NCBI GenBank assembly: GCA_033297205.1
Contig: MU859102.1
Location: 124,001 to 188,000, forward strand
Source: Pseudoneurospora amorphoporcata
Lineage: Eukaryota > Ascomycota > Sordariomycetes > Sordariales > Sordariaceae
DNA length: 64,000 nucleotides
Direction of reading: 5' to 3'
A model generated the notes under the pieces. That model was not told the origin of the DNA. It saw only the letters and a list, made by a program, of their open reading frames with translations, and did not search any database. The position numbers and the translations under genes were made by a program. Position 1 is the stretch's first letter, and the number at the start of each line of letters is the position of its first letter. Below are positions 53,584 through 64,000 of this stretch, piece by piece.

Positions 53584-56500
53584 GTTCGTGACCGATCAGA
53601 GGATGATATCCGTAAGCGGGTATGTCATCGAGTGACTACGTGCCAGCGCGACAAGAACAAAAAGTAAAAGCGAATAGACGAGCCGCAGGACGTGTAAAGG
53701 GGCGATGCAAAAGAAGAACCAGGTCTCCTAAAGTAAGGGAATGAAGACAACCAGGCCGGCCTTGGTTTAACGAGTGGAAAGACGAAATATATCGCGAGTA
53801 CACGCGGTAATGTTGCAGATCGGGTCAACTTTTAGATTGCATGGAGAGATGGGGGGAGCAACATAAATGAAAACAACGGATACCGTCTCTCTGGGAGACG
53901 CGGCGTTAACATGGCATACAACCACAAGGTAGCGATGTACATATTATCGTCCCTCCCATCGTAAACTGTGTCCTTGCAGTTGTGGGACCTTGTCTTGCCT
54001 CGTTCCTCTCGCTGCAGCTGTGGTAGGCATACAAGATGCTCGTAACATGGGGTCAGGGTGCTGGAAGATGATGTGTAGTTGGAACTCGACTCGTACAAAA
54101 TGCAGCCTCGGACCGAGGAGGACTGGGACCCCGGCCCTATCCCGCGACGAGTTCCTGCCGGTAGCCGACGAGGTTAAGAATATCCACCATTCTAGAAGAA
54201 CAAGCTGTCGATCCGCTGTCCCTTTCGGTAAACATGTCATTTGTGTCACAAGCCCCTGTTTCCGTCAGGGCGCCGCCCAACGTGTTTGTGCGTATTAAGG
54301 AGAGAAGGCATCAAGAAGGCCACGGAGGTTAAGGTTTCAATACAAAGGGAGGCAAGCATGGTGATACCAGGTCGCATATCACAACCGCGGCCACAACGTC
54401 GGAGTCGAGGAGGAAGGTGCAGAGGGTAGATTCGGGGAATGAGATATGGCGCCACGGTGTAAGCATTCCGAGAAACCGACCAAGGCAATCCGAGGGTGTC
54501 TATGGGTATTCGGGGGATGTAGAGCTGATAATCCCCGAGCAGGGACCAAGGCACGCACTTGAAGATGGCCAAGCATTCCTTCAATCGAAGGATGTTTGTT
54601 CCCATTGCTCAAATGGGAGAGCTGTAAGAATATTTGTTCTCTTGCAAGATAAAATATGCGGGCGATCAGCCTCATGGCCGGCTGATGTTCCGGTCGCTTG
54701 CCGGCAGATCTGGGGTCCTCGAGTGCCAGGGGTCTTGATTGTAAGGGGCAACCTGGGAATAACCCCAAAAAGAGGTGATGGTGCGGCAAAATGCACAAAC
54801 AGGCCGAACGGAGAGGATGTCGCGCTGGAATATCGAATCGTTGTCGATATCTGAATTTCGGCTGAATTGGGGTGACTGTGACCCGTTGATGGAGCAGCGG
54901 AAGAGAGGAACCGACAACCATGTTCTGTGAAAAGTCGGTTAGCAGACGTGATTACAAAAGGATGAAAACGTCAGCTTTGTGAGTTGCTGTTGTTGCTTTG
55001 CAGCGAAGGGGCCGTAAACGAAGGCGACTGAAGCATTCGTTTAACGTAACCGCAATCTGGGTCCTGGAGCCAGGACGAGAACTGAAGAACTCGACACTGG
55101 TCACTTCGAGATTTTACTGCGTTTCGCACGGAAATCATGCCGAGTCGAAAAGGGTTGTGAAACGAAGATGAAGCCCTAGAGCCAAGGTAATGTGAAGGAA
55201 GTGACGACCTCGAGCATGTTTTCTCCGCACTTGCCGTTTTCTCCCCGGTAGCCCTCTCTGGATCACGACAACCCGTCATATCTGATGCCTACCTCCGAGG
55301 AGGCTCGACTGTCACGAAAAGACTGGAAACGGAAGCTTCCGCCTTCTCGAGTTCTTTCCTTTCTCAGACCCAATTCCCCCGATACATTCAGCATAACACC
55401 ACCACCCCCTTCCGTGGTGGTAACGTGCCCTGCATCAGGTACGCAAATATACCCGTATGTTGTATCGTCTCTTCTTTCCCCTCGAGGAACCCTCCGTAAC
55501 CGTGACATTCTTGGCATCGCTGTCTCTCCAACTGCATGTTCGTGACCATAACCGGTTTTGATAGTGAGCAGATCCGTCGTCTTTCCCAACAACATCTGTC
55601 CGCACACGTCCTTCGCCTCGGAGAAGATAATCCATAGGCTTCTCCAAGGCCATTTCACCTGCTTCCTCACCGAGCATTTCCCTGGTATGGCTCGGCTAAC
55701 CTTGAGATGGACAACGTGTGGTCGCGATGAGGCTCTCTATTTCAAGCCCATGCGCATGTATTGACTCTTGACATCTTTCATCCCTTCAGACTGATGGCCT
55801 CCAATGTGGATACATATAAGTGCCAACGTCACACTCGTGATTCTTGCGTTCCTACCCGCGCGTCAGTTTGCTCGTATAGCATGAGCTGCTCTGTTACTTC
55901 GCGAATAAAAGATGACAAGCTGGTGCAGTGGCCGGACAGGAGTTCACCGCGGTCACCGTGGCCGTGATTTCGACTTTGGACACGAGGAGGCGGGTTGCGA
56001 TGCGGGAAGGCCATCATCTTGGGCGGCTCGTTGTTTTTTCAACGTGATGGGAATGGAATCAAGGGAGGAAGGAATCGATTTAGGATTGCGAGAGCCGTGG
56101 GAGTGCGATTGAATAGTCTCAGAAGAGCGGTTTGAAGGGCACTTTGACAACTTCAAAAAGGAAGGGGCAGTAGAGGATGGTTGGGTGTCGGAGGGTTCAA
56201 AAAGCGGGTGCGTCCTACAATAACTTGGGTATGATGGAGTTCCATTGGAAAGAGATGGTTGGCGACTATATTCCGGCGATGAGGCTGTTCGGAGCTGACA
56301 TGATTTCCACTTGGCTTTCGGACCGGTTGCCGCGTCGAGATTCCGGGACGGAGAGATGGATGCGAGAACGGGACGCTACCTATCCGGGGCCGATGCTCGG
56401 CTACAATGAAGCGGGATTTTGCGGGGCCAATGGCCTATGATCCCCGGGTGGGGGGGGAAGGGAGCGGCTACGGGCAATGACTCCTCCGCTGCTGCAGGGA

Positions 56501-56746
56501 CGTTATGGGGCTGTCTTGGGCGAGCTGCAGGCCGCCCAGCCAAACAAAGGGTCCCCCAATTGCGCTGCAGCGATTGGTGAATGAAATTTTATAAGTGACA
56601 TCAGATCATCGACTCATCCCACTTCAAAACATTGAACTACCCCTCCACCAACCTCATCTCAGTATATCTCGAGAAGAGAATCCGGTGAGCAGTTTCTTGC
56701 AGAAACTTGAAAATAGCACCCGCGCTTACACTCGAAGCAGGCCAAA
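53584..56746. promoter_or_regulatory. Divergent region between chitin deacetylase and ADE13
   Basis: About 3.2 kb without a supportable gene. The open frames on both strands are short and resemble nothing I know. Near ADE13 an inverted CCAAT (ATTGG, about 56574) and a TTTTATAAG TATA-like element (about 56587) lie 160-175 bp before the start codon. A G9-11 run occurs at about 56448. Confidence 0.45.
56586..56594 (+). promoter_or_regulatory. TATA-like element upstream of ADE13
   Basis: TTTTATAAG, with ATTGG (reverse CCAAT) about 10 bp upstream, lies about 155 bp before the ADE13 ATG. The spacing suits a core promoter with a leader of about 120 nt. This is inferred from motif only. Confidence 0.35.
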
Positions 56747-58572
56747 ATGTCCAGCTACGACAAGTACCAGGTAAAATCCCTGAAGACATTCTCCATGCGT
56801 TGATTCCGACCCCGCGATACCCTCACTTTGGCTACCCCTCCTCGAGTCTCACCACCACGCCTGACTCAACCCTTACCCACGAGATCCTGAGCACTCTTCT
56901 CACCCAGGCCTTGCCCGCCTTCAATCAGCTCATGTGACGCCAAGCTAACTCACTATGTCACTCAAAGACCCCCCTCGCCACGAGGTATGCGTCCCAGGAG
57001 ATGATGTCCATCTTCTCGGCCCGCACCCGTGCCTCCACCTGGCGTCAACTCTGGGTCTGGCTGGCCGAGGCCGAGCAGGAGTTGGGTCTCAACATCCCCG
57101 AGGAGGCCATCGAGCAGATGCGCCAGCACGTTACCGTTACCGACAAGGCCTTCGATGTCGCCCGTGAGTACGAGAACAAGTTCCGTGTAAGTTACCCTGC
57201 AGCCAAATGACGAAAGATCTCTGCTAATGTACCATCATAGCACGATGTCATGGCCCACGTCCACGCCTATGGCGAGGATGCTCCCGCTGCCGCCGGCCAC
57301 ATTCACTTGGGTGTAAGTGAACATTGCTCCCTGAACCTGTGAAGACCTGCGAGCTGACCTTGACCGACCTCCCATCACGCAGGCCACCAGCTGCTATGGT
57401 ACGACTTTAACTAGTTCCTTCTTGAAAAAGAACCGCACTGACCAGTTGAAACAGTCACCGACAACGCCGACTTGATCTTCATCCAAAAGGCTCTTGACCT
57501 GATCCTCCCCAAGTTGGCCAAGGTCATCCAGAACCTTAAGGAGTTCGCCCTCAAGTACAAGGACACCCCTACCCTTGGCTTCACCCACTACCAGCCCGCC
57601 CAGCTCATCACCATCGGCAAGCGCGCCTGCCAATGGATTCAGGAGCTCGTCATGGACCTCGAGGACATCGAGACCGTCCGCGAGCGCCTCCAGTTCCGCG
57701 GCGCCCAGGGCACCACCGGCTCGCAGGCCACCTTCCTCGAGCTGTTCGATGGTAATGCCGACAAGATCGTCGAGCTCAACAAGATCCTTTGCAAGAAGGC
57801 CGGCTTCCCCTCCGCTTACCCCATCTCCACCCAGACCTACACCCGCAAGGTCGACCTCCGCGTCGCCAACGCCGTGTGCGCCCTCGGCGCTACCGCCGAG
57901 CGAATCGCCGCCGACATCCGCCACCTGGCCAACCTGAAGGAGATGGAAGAGCCGTTTGAGAAGTCGCAGATCGGCAGCTCAGCCATGGCCTACAAGCGCA
58001 ACCCCATGCGCTCCGAGCGCATCGCCGCCCTCTCCCGCAAGCTGGCCAACCTGCCCGTCAACTTCAGCAACACCTTCAAGGCACAGTGGTTCGAGCGCAC
58101 GCTCGACGACAGCGCCATCCGCCGCATGGACATCCCCGAGATGTTTTTGCTCGCCGACTCGATTTTGCTCGCCCTCGACAACGTCACCAACGGCTTGGTC
58201 GTCTACCCCCAGGTCGTCCGCGCCCGCATCGACCAGGAGCTGCCCTTCATGGCTACCGAGTCCATCCTCATGAAGCTCGCCCAGCACGGCGTCTCGCGCC
58301 AGGACGCCCACGAGGAGATCCGTGTCTTGTCCCACCAAGCTAGCGCTGTCGTCAAGCAGGAAGGTGGCAAGAATGATCTGCTCGAGCGCATCAAGAAGGC
58401 CGAGTTCTTCAAGCCTGTTTGGGGCGAGATTGACGGGCTTGTTGACCCTGCTTTGTTCATTGGCAACTCCCCCAAGATCGTGGAGAATTATTGCAATGGT
58501 GAGGTTGCTGAGAGGTTGAGCAAGTACCAGGAGACGCTTTCTAAGGCGGAGACTGCTCAGCTTTCTATCTAA
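56747..58572 (+). CDS. ADE13: Adenylosuccinate lyase, purine biosynthesis
   Basis: Five exons, 56747..56770, 56968..57186, 57241..57312, 57383..57398 and 57455..58572, encode 482 residues. The first exon is 24 nt (MSSYDKYQ) and the fourth only 16 nt. Splicing gives the standard order YQTPL...RYASQEM, FSARTRASTWRQLW, DVMAHVHAYGEDAPAAAGHIHLGATSCYVTDN (the catalytic His region, split by microexon ATSCY), and FTHYQPAQ. The family signature follows as GSSAMAYKRNPMRSE. The enzyme cleaves SAICAR to AICAR and adenylosuccinate to AMP, releasing fumarate, in the cytosol as a homotetramer. Length and motifs are those of the eukaryotic enzyme. The 197-nt first intron is the longest in the gene. Confidence 0.96.
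57383..57398 (+). other. 16-nt microexon of ADE13
   Basis: GCCACCAGCTGCTATG is flanked by CACGCAG and GTACGA. It restores GATSCYVTDN, part of the conserved substrate-binding loop, so skipping it would both delete conserved residues and shift the frame. Confidence 0.9.
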
Positions 58573-59778
58573 GGAGATGGAATGAAGTGGCTTGCTTTGG
58601 AACAATCGGGTATAAACGGATTTTTTGGTGTATAAAAGGATTCAATAAAAATATGACAGGTTTTCTGGACGCTTGGTACCCCTTGGCGTGTTGACGTGGT
58701 TCTTTAACATGCAAAATGAGTATCATTGATCGTGTATGTGAGAGTCTGACGGACGACATTAGCAACTATGAGGAGAGTTGAAGGGAGAGGTGAAGAGGAC
58801 ACTCAAGAGGAAATTGGAGAATTGAATAAATAGTAAAGAGTTAGTAAAGAGTTGATAGTGAAAGAGAGGTTAAGATGGAAAGCTAGTATCCCTTTCGCCT
58901 CCCTGTCTAGGTGATGGTTCCCGCTCTTCAATATGGGGTGCCATATCAACAAGCTTCTACTACCAAGTCTGTTGGTCGAGCTGCTTATGAACTGGGCTTT
59001 GAGAATGTTTCAAGATGTTGGACCATTCTCAATTCGAATACCCTTGTCCCCTTTAATGGCATGTGTAAATGAACCTACTCGTCGTGATATTGGAGTCAGG
59101 ACCAGAGGTGATTTCAAAGCCATGTCTGTGTAATTCGATTGCTGTCCTAGAAACGCAAGGCGAGATCATCCGTCTTGCATCGTAGAATCTCTGTAAGCAC
59201 CTCAAGATATCCGTATGTATGCCAGAGTGCCGTTGGTCGTACTCTAAAGGGCGTTATGGCATGAAACTTGAGCGATATTCAAAGGTCATAATATGTCTGG
59301 TACTACTCATCTAATGCTTGATAATAAATGAGTGGCATGAATGCTGAGAGGAAAGAAAATGAGTAGAAACTTTTCAGGGTGAGGGAAGAAATGGGATGAA
59401 AGTTTTCTGAGGAGAGGGGTATGTAATTCCCTTTCAGACAGAGACCAAAGTAAAGAACTCCCTTTGACGCGTGAACAAACCTAAACGGGAAAGAGAACAC
59501 ACTGGAAAAAGGGAGGGAAAAGAAAGAAAAAAGAAAAAAAGAAAAAAAGAAAAAAAAAGAAAAGGGAATTATCAGATGACAATGGTTTGACACCGGATAC
59601 CCAACTCTCGAGAGGTTTCCAAAATGAACCCAAAACGTCAGGGAAAGTAAAAGAGCAGGCCCCTTCATTCCACAATGTTCGTAACATGCATCATAATAAT
59701 GAAACGAACCTCTTGACTCCAAAGTTCATGATAGAGAAAGACAGATCAGGGACTCACACCATCCACTCCTCTATAATA
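58573..59778. other. Convergent 3' region between ADE13 and the zinc-finger gene
   Basis: No coding region is supported. AT-rich sequence follows ADE13 (TATAAACGG, AATAAAAATATGA near 58,640), the latter resembling an AATAAA polyadenylation signal. A purine-only A/G tract lies at 59515-59567. Confidence 0.5.
59515..59567. repeat. Polypurine A/G tract
   Basis: More than 50 bases of A and G only, mostly AAAAG and AAAAAAAG units, lie about 210 bp beyond the zinc-finger stop codon on its 3' side. Confidence 0.85.
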
Positions 59779-62244
59779 TCACATGGAAGAAAAAACGAAA
59801 TCCTGCGACGAACTAGTCGGGTTATACCCACCAATCTCTTCGCCACAATCCGTCTGCGCCGTCATGTAGAAATTAAACGACGCGTCTTCGAACAGGCCAT
59901 GAGACGGCTGAGATGTGGACGCCGTGGCAAAAGGGTTGGGATTGGACCATCCCGGAAATTCCTGCTGAGGCTGCTGTTGGGCTGCCTGGGCCTGCTGGGT
60001 TGTCGCAACGCTTTGGCTTGACCCTACCATTGGAGTGGTGGATGAGGATAGCGTCTTGTTGAAGATGTTGTTAGTGTTCGCTGATGGGTTGTTGTTGTTG
60101 TTATTGTTGCTGCCAAATTGGTAGTCGCCGAACGGAGCAAATGATCCGCCATCTTGCCGTTGTTGGCTCGAGTTATTGAACCAGTTCTTGTGCGGACCGC
60201 CCGAGATATCTGCCATCGTTGCTGCCTGTCTGGGCTCTCCCAAACTTCCTCGCCTAGGATCGGTGCAGGTACCATAGGCGGAATCGGCGAGTGAAGTGGG
60301 ATTCTTTCGGGCGGAGAAGAGCGACATGCTTGTTGATGGTTGGCCGAAGTTAGGGACATCTTGGAATGGGTCGTTCAGCACAGATGATGGGCTTGTTGGA
60401 ACGTGGTGAACGCTTGAGTGGGAGGGTAAGTTGAGCCCTGGCCTCTGCCTCATGAAAGTTTCGGGTGTCTCGCTCATCAAGCCATCGCGGTCGACATCCG
60501 TGGATTGAGAGTCCATGTATCCTACTAGGCTCTCCTGATCCGAGTTTGAATCCTTGGAAGTGGGCATCCGAGGCGCAGAGACTAGCCCGAGACCACAGGC
60601 CATCTCTTCGGATGCATGATGGACGGTGCTGCTGTGAACAGTACTCGCCAGAGACTCTCGCCTAGAGTCTTGGGCCAATAGTGACTCCCTGAGCTGCCGG
60701 TTTTCTTCTCTGAGTTTCTGGATTTCACTCTCGAGGCTGGATCTGGAAGGGGCCAATCTCAATGTCCTATGATTGGTTGGAGCGACGGTGCCGGAGACCG
60801 AACCTTGGCGAACATTGTCTCCAGCATTGTATGTGACGTTCATCGAACCTCCCATTCGGTATATCGCGTTTTCTCGCCCCTCCATGTCAAAGTCTGATGA
60901 AAGCCTGATCTGCTCGTTATGCTGCTGGACCAATGGCGTGAAAAGGTCACGCATTATACGCCACTTCTCCCGCTTCCCTTTAGACACCTTCTCGCATTCG
61001 AGATCCAGATGATTCTGGAATGCTAAGGGGTCACAGAAAGGCTGCCAGCAACGGCGGCAAAGACCAACCCGTGGATGCAGGTAATTGTCGTCTTGAATCT
61101 CAAACGACGATATCATCCGAGGGTCCACACTGAGACGATGGGCCGGTCGGAGCAGATGTCGTGCTAGAGTTGAGATGTCTCGATGTGGCGTATGGCATGG
61201 ATCAGACTTGTCCCTGGTCTCCTTATTGTAGAGGTGGGGGTGGGAGTGGCGGAAGATACACGGCATAGTGCTGTCGGTGAATCCCTCGTTATCTCCAAGC
61301 CCTTCTGTAGGGTCTGGCTTGAATTTCTTTCTTGAAGGGACACCATCGCTGTTTCTCCTCCGTGGGCGACCTAGGGCACTGCTTCTTTGTTGTCTCGATG
61401 ACTGAGCATGCCACGAGGTCTCTGGGGTATTGGTGCCATTATCCCCGCATGTTATTGAGCTAAATGGGGCTGCCGCGGATGTTAAGACTTGTGGCACAAG
61501 ATTGGAGAGCGTTGGGTCAACCGGAATATCACTGATCCTGAGAGGTTGGTTGCCGTGATATGTCTGGTCAAATCGTTCAATCATGGTTCCGTTCCTCCGT
61601 AGCCGGGTAGCAGGCGATGTCCAAGGGATAAGTTGAGGAGCATCATGATGGTGATATGGATCATCATCATCATCGAATATGACGGACTGGTCGGTGTCGT
61701 CCTGAAATAGGGTAAAATCTTGATGATGGTTGGGGACAGGCAGAAACTCAGACGACTGCTTGATAACAGGAGTAGAAGATGCTGAGGCAATGTGCGGCCC
61801 AGGTTTTAGCCGGTAAACGGGAGCCAAAGGAGAGGTATCCGTGGGCTGTTTGCCATTGGATTTGCTCCGGGTGTACATCCATCCATGGGCCTTCTCCATG
61901 TGTTGTTTGCAGTTCGATTCGCGTTTGGACTCGTATTCACAACCTTCGTATTCGCAGGCGTAGATGATGGGATTAGGAGAGTGCTTATCGTTGTTGTGGC
62001 GTTCGAGTTCCTTCAATGTTGGCCAGCCGAGGTCGGAGTACTTGCAATCGGAATGTCGGCACTTGAATGGTCGAGTGTGAGATTTGTTGTGTTTGTTCAG
62101 ATCACAAGGTCTGGCGAAGACTTTGGTACAGTCCGGGCAGTTGTACGGGCCAGCGGCATGACTGCGTGCCTCAGGATTTGCGGAAGATGAAGCCATGTGA
62201 GGCAGATATGGTCGGGATGTCTCGGGGGATTTTGTCCGTCTCAT
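59779..62244 (-). CDS. C2H2 zinc-finger protein, putative transcription factor
   Basis: One exon of 821 residues, starting MRRTKSPETSRPYLPHM; an alternative start is the ATG at 62196 (MASSSANPEA, 805 residues). Three C2H2 fingers lie in the first 120 residues: C36/C39/H52/H56, C62/C67/H83/H88 and C97/C102/H115/H120. The second and third have the long spacing seen in several fungal factors. Then come a Ser-rich region with an acidic DDDDD cluster and a basic RRRNSDGVPSRKKFK stretch, a likely nuclear signal. A Cys/His segment (LCRRCWQPFCDP...NHLDLEC) and a short leucine-heptad coil (LESEIQKLREENRQLRESL) follow. The tail contains N7 and Q-rich runs. It is probably a nuclear DNA-binding regulator; I recognise no characterised orthologue or target. 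The frame upstream of 62244 lacks an ATG. Confidence 0.85.
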   Translation of the reverse strand: MRRTKSPETSRPYLPHMASSSANPEARSHAAGPYNCPDCTKVFARPCDLNKHNKSHTRPFKCRHSDCKYSDLGWPTLKELERHNNDKHSPNPIIYACEYEGCEYESKRESNCKQHMEKAHGWMYTRSKSNGKQPTDTSPLAPVYRLKPGPHIASASSTPVIKQSSEFLPVPNHHQDFTLFQDDTDQSVIFDDDDDPYHHHDAPQLIPWTSPATRLRRNGTMIERFDQTYHGNQPLRISDIPVDPTLSNLVPQVLTSAAAPFSSITCGDNGTNTPETSWHAQSSRQQRSSALGRPRRRNSDGVPSRKKFKPDPTEGLGDNEGFTDSTMPCIFRHSHPHLYNKETRDKSDPCHTPHRDISTLARHLLRPAHRLSVDPRMISSFEIQDDNYLHPRVGLCRRCWQPFCDPLAFQNHLDLECEKVSKGKREKWRIMRDLFTPLVQQHNEQIRLSSDFDMEGRENAIYRMGGSMNVTYNAGDNVRQGSVSGTVAPTNHRTLRLAPSRSSLESEIQKLREENRQLRESLLAQDSRRESLASTVHSSTVHHASEEMACGLGLVSAPRMPTSKDSNSDQESLVGYMDSQSTDVDRDGLMSETPETFMRQRPGLNLPSHSSVHHVPTSPSSVLNDPFQDVPNFGQPSTSMSLFSARKNPTSLADSAYGTCTDPRRGSLGEPRQAATMADISGGPHKNWFNNSSQQRQDGGSFAPFGDYQFGSNNNNNNNPSANTNNIFNKTLSSSTTPMVGSSQSVATTQQAQAAQQQPQQEFPGWSNPNPFATASTSQPSHGLFEDASFNFYMTAQTDCGEEIGGYNPTSSSQDFVFSSM

Positions 62245-64000
62245 ACGCAAGATAATAGCCACACGGGATACCCTGAGGTGTATTAGTCCTCATACTCGAA
62301 CTGAGAAAGGAGGAGAAATGTCTCACAAGCAGACCTCGAGTAGACTCTGTCGGGGGAGTTGTTGGACCTTGATATGCTCAAAAATGGTCACAACTCGCGT
62401 CGGACGAATTCCTTTAACTTCCTTGTCGATGGCCAGCTTAGGCGACCACGCACTCCAAGGGGCTGGGCAGATGTTGATGCGGGGTCGAGAAAGAGCTGGA
62501 GACCACTTGGGCGTATTGTTTGACAGATGAAACGCTAGTCGTAATGCCTTATGGGGATCTAATGATCGAAGTGATAAGGAGGTCTGGTAGTAAAGGGTGA
62601 AAGTGATAACGGTTGAGGATGAGTCTTGGGAGGCTCTTCCGATATTGGAGTAGGACAAACCGCAGCTAATGAAAATCGATGTTCTTTTTCCCAGATTGTT
62701 GGTAAGTAATGAAGAGGAAGTGAGCGAGTGCCCAGTTGTACAAGTACGATTCCATCCATGATTCCGAGCGCGGGGAGGTCGCCATCTCGTGGAGCAGACA
62801 TGGTACAAGACATAAGCCGGGTCGAGGATGATGCTGCGCATTCGTTGCGCAGAAAAGAGGCTCAGCACCAAGGCAACCAAGGAGGCCAATGGCTGGCGAC
62901 GATGATACCATGGGAGGTTGGTGTTGGAGCGTGCACGGACCACGCGAATCTTAGATGTCGCAACCGGCCAATGACGATGGCGTTCGTTATTGGGTTCTCA
63001 CGCGTGTTGGACGTCGTTTGGCTCTTGAATGGCCTAAAGCGTAATAGCGTCGCGTAGTCTGATGTGGTCGTAGGCCGCCCACCACTCTTTCACACCACAT
63101 CGTCAAGCCGTTCCTCGTTACCCAGCCCTACCCGTCCCCAGGTTCTCGTAAAGGATGACCGTTGACGATACAAGCCACGACGGAAGTTCTGCAGGGTCCA
63201 AGTGTTGAACAACGCCATGCTTGAGTTTCAACGACGCTTTCCCTGTAGGGGAGCATACTTTGCATCACCAATGTAAGATTCCCCAACAATTCAAGGTCTT
63301 GACTTTTCTGACGGAGGTTCTCGCCCTCATAAGCTGAGCTCCAGAGGTCTTGACAAGTATCGGGCCATATGAACGCTTATCACAATAAGGTATATCCGCC
63401 CAGGCCCCATGCTTGCCCCCGGCCCAGAGTCGGGCTGTGCTGGTCGGCTGCGGGGAATGTTTTGCAATGCGTTTGTTTTGGGCCGGTGTACTTGGCTCTT
63501 CGGTGAAATCGAGTCTTCGTTGAGATGCCGTCAACTGTCTCATATGTTGTCAAACGATCGTGGTTTCGTCGACGTCGGATGATGACTGATATGGTTTCCT
63601 GTTCTTGGCGGTATTAGTTACATGGTTGCTGACAAAGCCTTTGAATGAAAAAGCATGCTTACCCTAGACGCCACCGAGACCATACCGCATGCCAGGACTA
63701 TATGTTAGCTTTCTTTTGATGTGTGGCCATGCGGCTGACGATGCTGTCATAACAGTCGCGGTATGTCAAAAGACGCTTGTCTTCGAGGGCATGATCCCTC
63801 TTGCCCTGCCACCGGATGACCGTATGTGTGAGTTGTCGTTCTGTTTGGATAAGTATACTGTTTGAATCCGGCTCGCTGACCTCGATGATTGGTCGGGAGG
63901 ATGAAGGAAGGCAATACTGCGATATTCGATCGTGAAACAGAAAGGCAAGGACACTTGACCTTCCCTAACGAAGCTGAACGCCCAAATCAATCTGAGGTAG
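62245..64000. other. Upstream flank of the zinc-finger gene to the window end
   Basis: A 206-codon open frame on the minus strand at 62323-62943 begins at a non-ATG codon. It has no recognisable domain and is more likely leader or chance. A shorter frame at 63265-63543 is equally unsupported. I see nothing else that can be named. Confidence 0.4.

Noticed and set aside
62323..62943. 206-codon open frame upstream of the zinc-finger gene
   Set aside because: It begins at a GTG, has no domain, and more likely lies in the leader of the adjacent gene.
1..64000. CRISPR arrays, prokaryotic operons, integrated virus or secondary-metabolite cluster
   Set aside because: Nothing in the window shows repeat-spacer structure, phage or viral genes, or synthase-type backbone genes. 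The gene content is ordinary fungal chromosomal.

Overview
The window looks like nuclear chromosomal DNA of a filamentous ascomycete, most likely a sordariomycete close to Neurospora or Sordaria. Genes are spaced 0.3-4 kb apart, introns are short (about 50-120 bp; GTRNGT donors, CTRAY branch sites, YAG acceptors), coding third positions are C-rich, and untranslated leaders are long and pyrimidine-rich. The proteins are fungal (GDP-mannose transporter, ERMES subunit Mmm1, chitin deacetylase), and the tRNA-Leu has a canonical nuclear intron. I see no transposon, RIP-mutated AT-rich block, CRISPR array, rRNA or secondary-metabolite cluster. The species call is an inference from gene structure and protein family features.

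Layout, left to right. 0-9 kb: Ark1/Prk1-AAK1 family endocytic kinase (-), small MTH1187-family protein Ecm15 (+), CCDC47-type ER membrane protein (-). 9-17 kb: a 4 kb non-coding stretch holding the probable long leader of an RRM-plus-Pumilio protein (+). 18-22 kb: Golgi GDP-mannose transporter Vrg4 (+) facing the ER CAAX protease Rce1 (-). 22-28 kb: non-coding stretch, then a 1068-residue Ser-rich protein with two C-terminal membrane segments (+). 28.7-29.0 kb: a sequencing gap with duplicated flanks. 29.7 kb: tRNA-Leu(AAG) (-). 30-39 kb: lysophospholipid acyltransferase Ale1 (-), Mmm1 (-), Sec1/Munc18 protein Vps45 (+), glutathione synthetase (-). 41-47 kb: very large Rad54/ATRX/ARIP4-type SNF2 ATPase (+). 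48-51 kb: 5-aminolevulinate synthase (+). 51-54 kb: chitin deacetylase with two chitin-binding modules (-). 56.7-58.6 kb: adenylosuccinate lyase (+). 59.8-62.2 kb: C2H2 zinc-finger protein (-). The rest to 64 kb has no recognisable gene.

The genes are mostly housekeeping and not an operon-like system. Several share the endomembrane theme (endocytic kinase, CCDC47, Vrg4, Rce1, Ale1, Mmm1, Vps45), which I take to be coincidental. MMM1 and VPS45 share a 531-bp divergent promoter; VPS45 and GSH2 converge with only 264 bp between stop codons.

The most interesting signals concern RNA processing. (1) The chitin deacetylase appears able to end in two ways: retaining one intron gives a Ser/Thr stalk plus a short hydrophobic tail resembling a GPI signal, while splicing through a 16-nt microexon appends a second chitin-binding domain. 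(2) Adenylosuccinate lyase also needs a 16-nt microexon. (3) VPS45 and the SNF2 gene each contain a short intron whose length is a multiple of three with no in-frame stop, so retention would add 22 or 26 residues without breaking the protein. Exon coordinates are my own reading of splice signals and reading frame; no transcript data were available.
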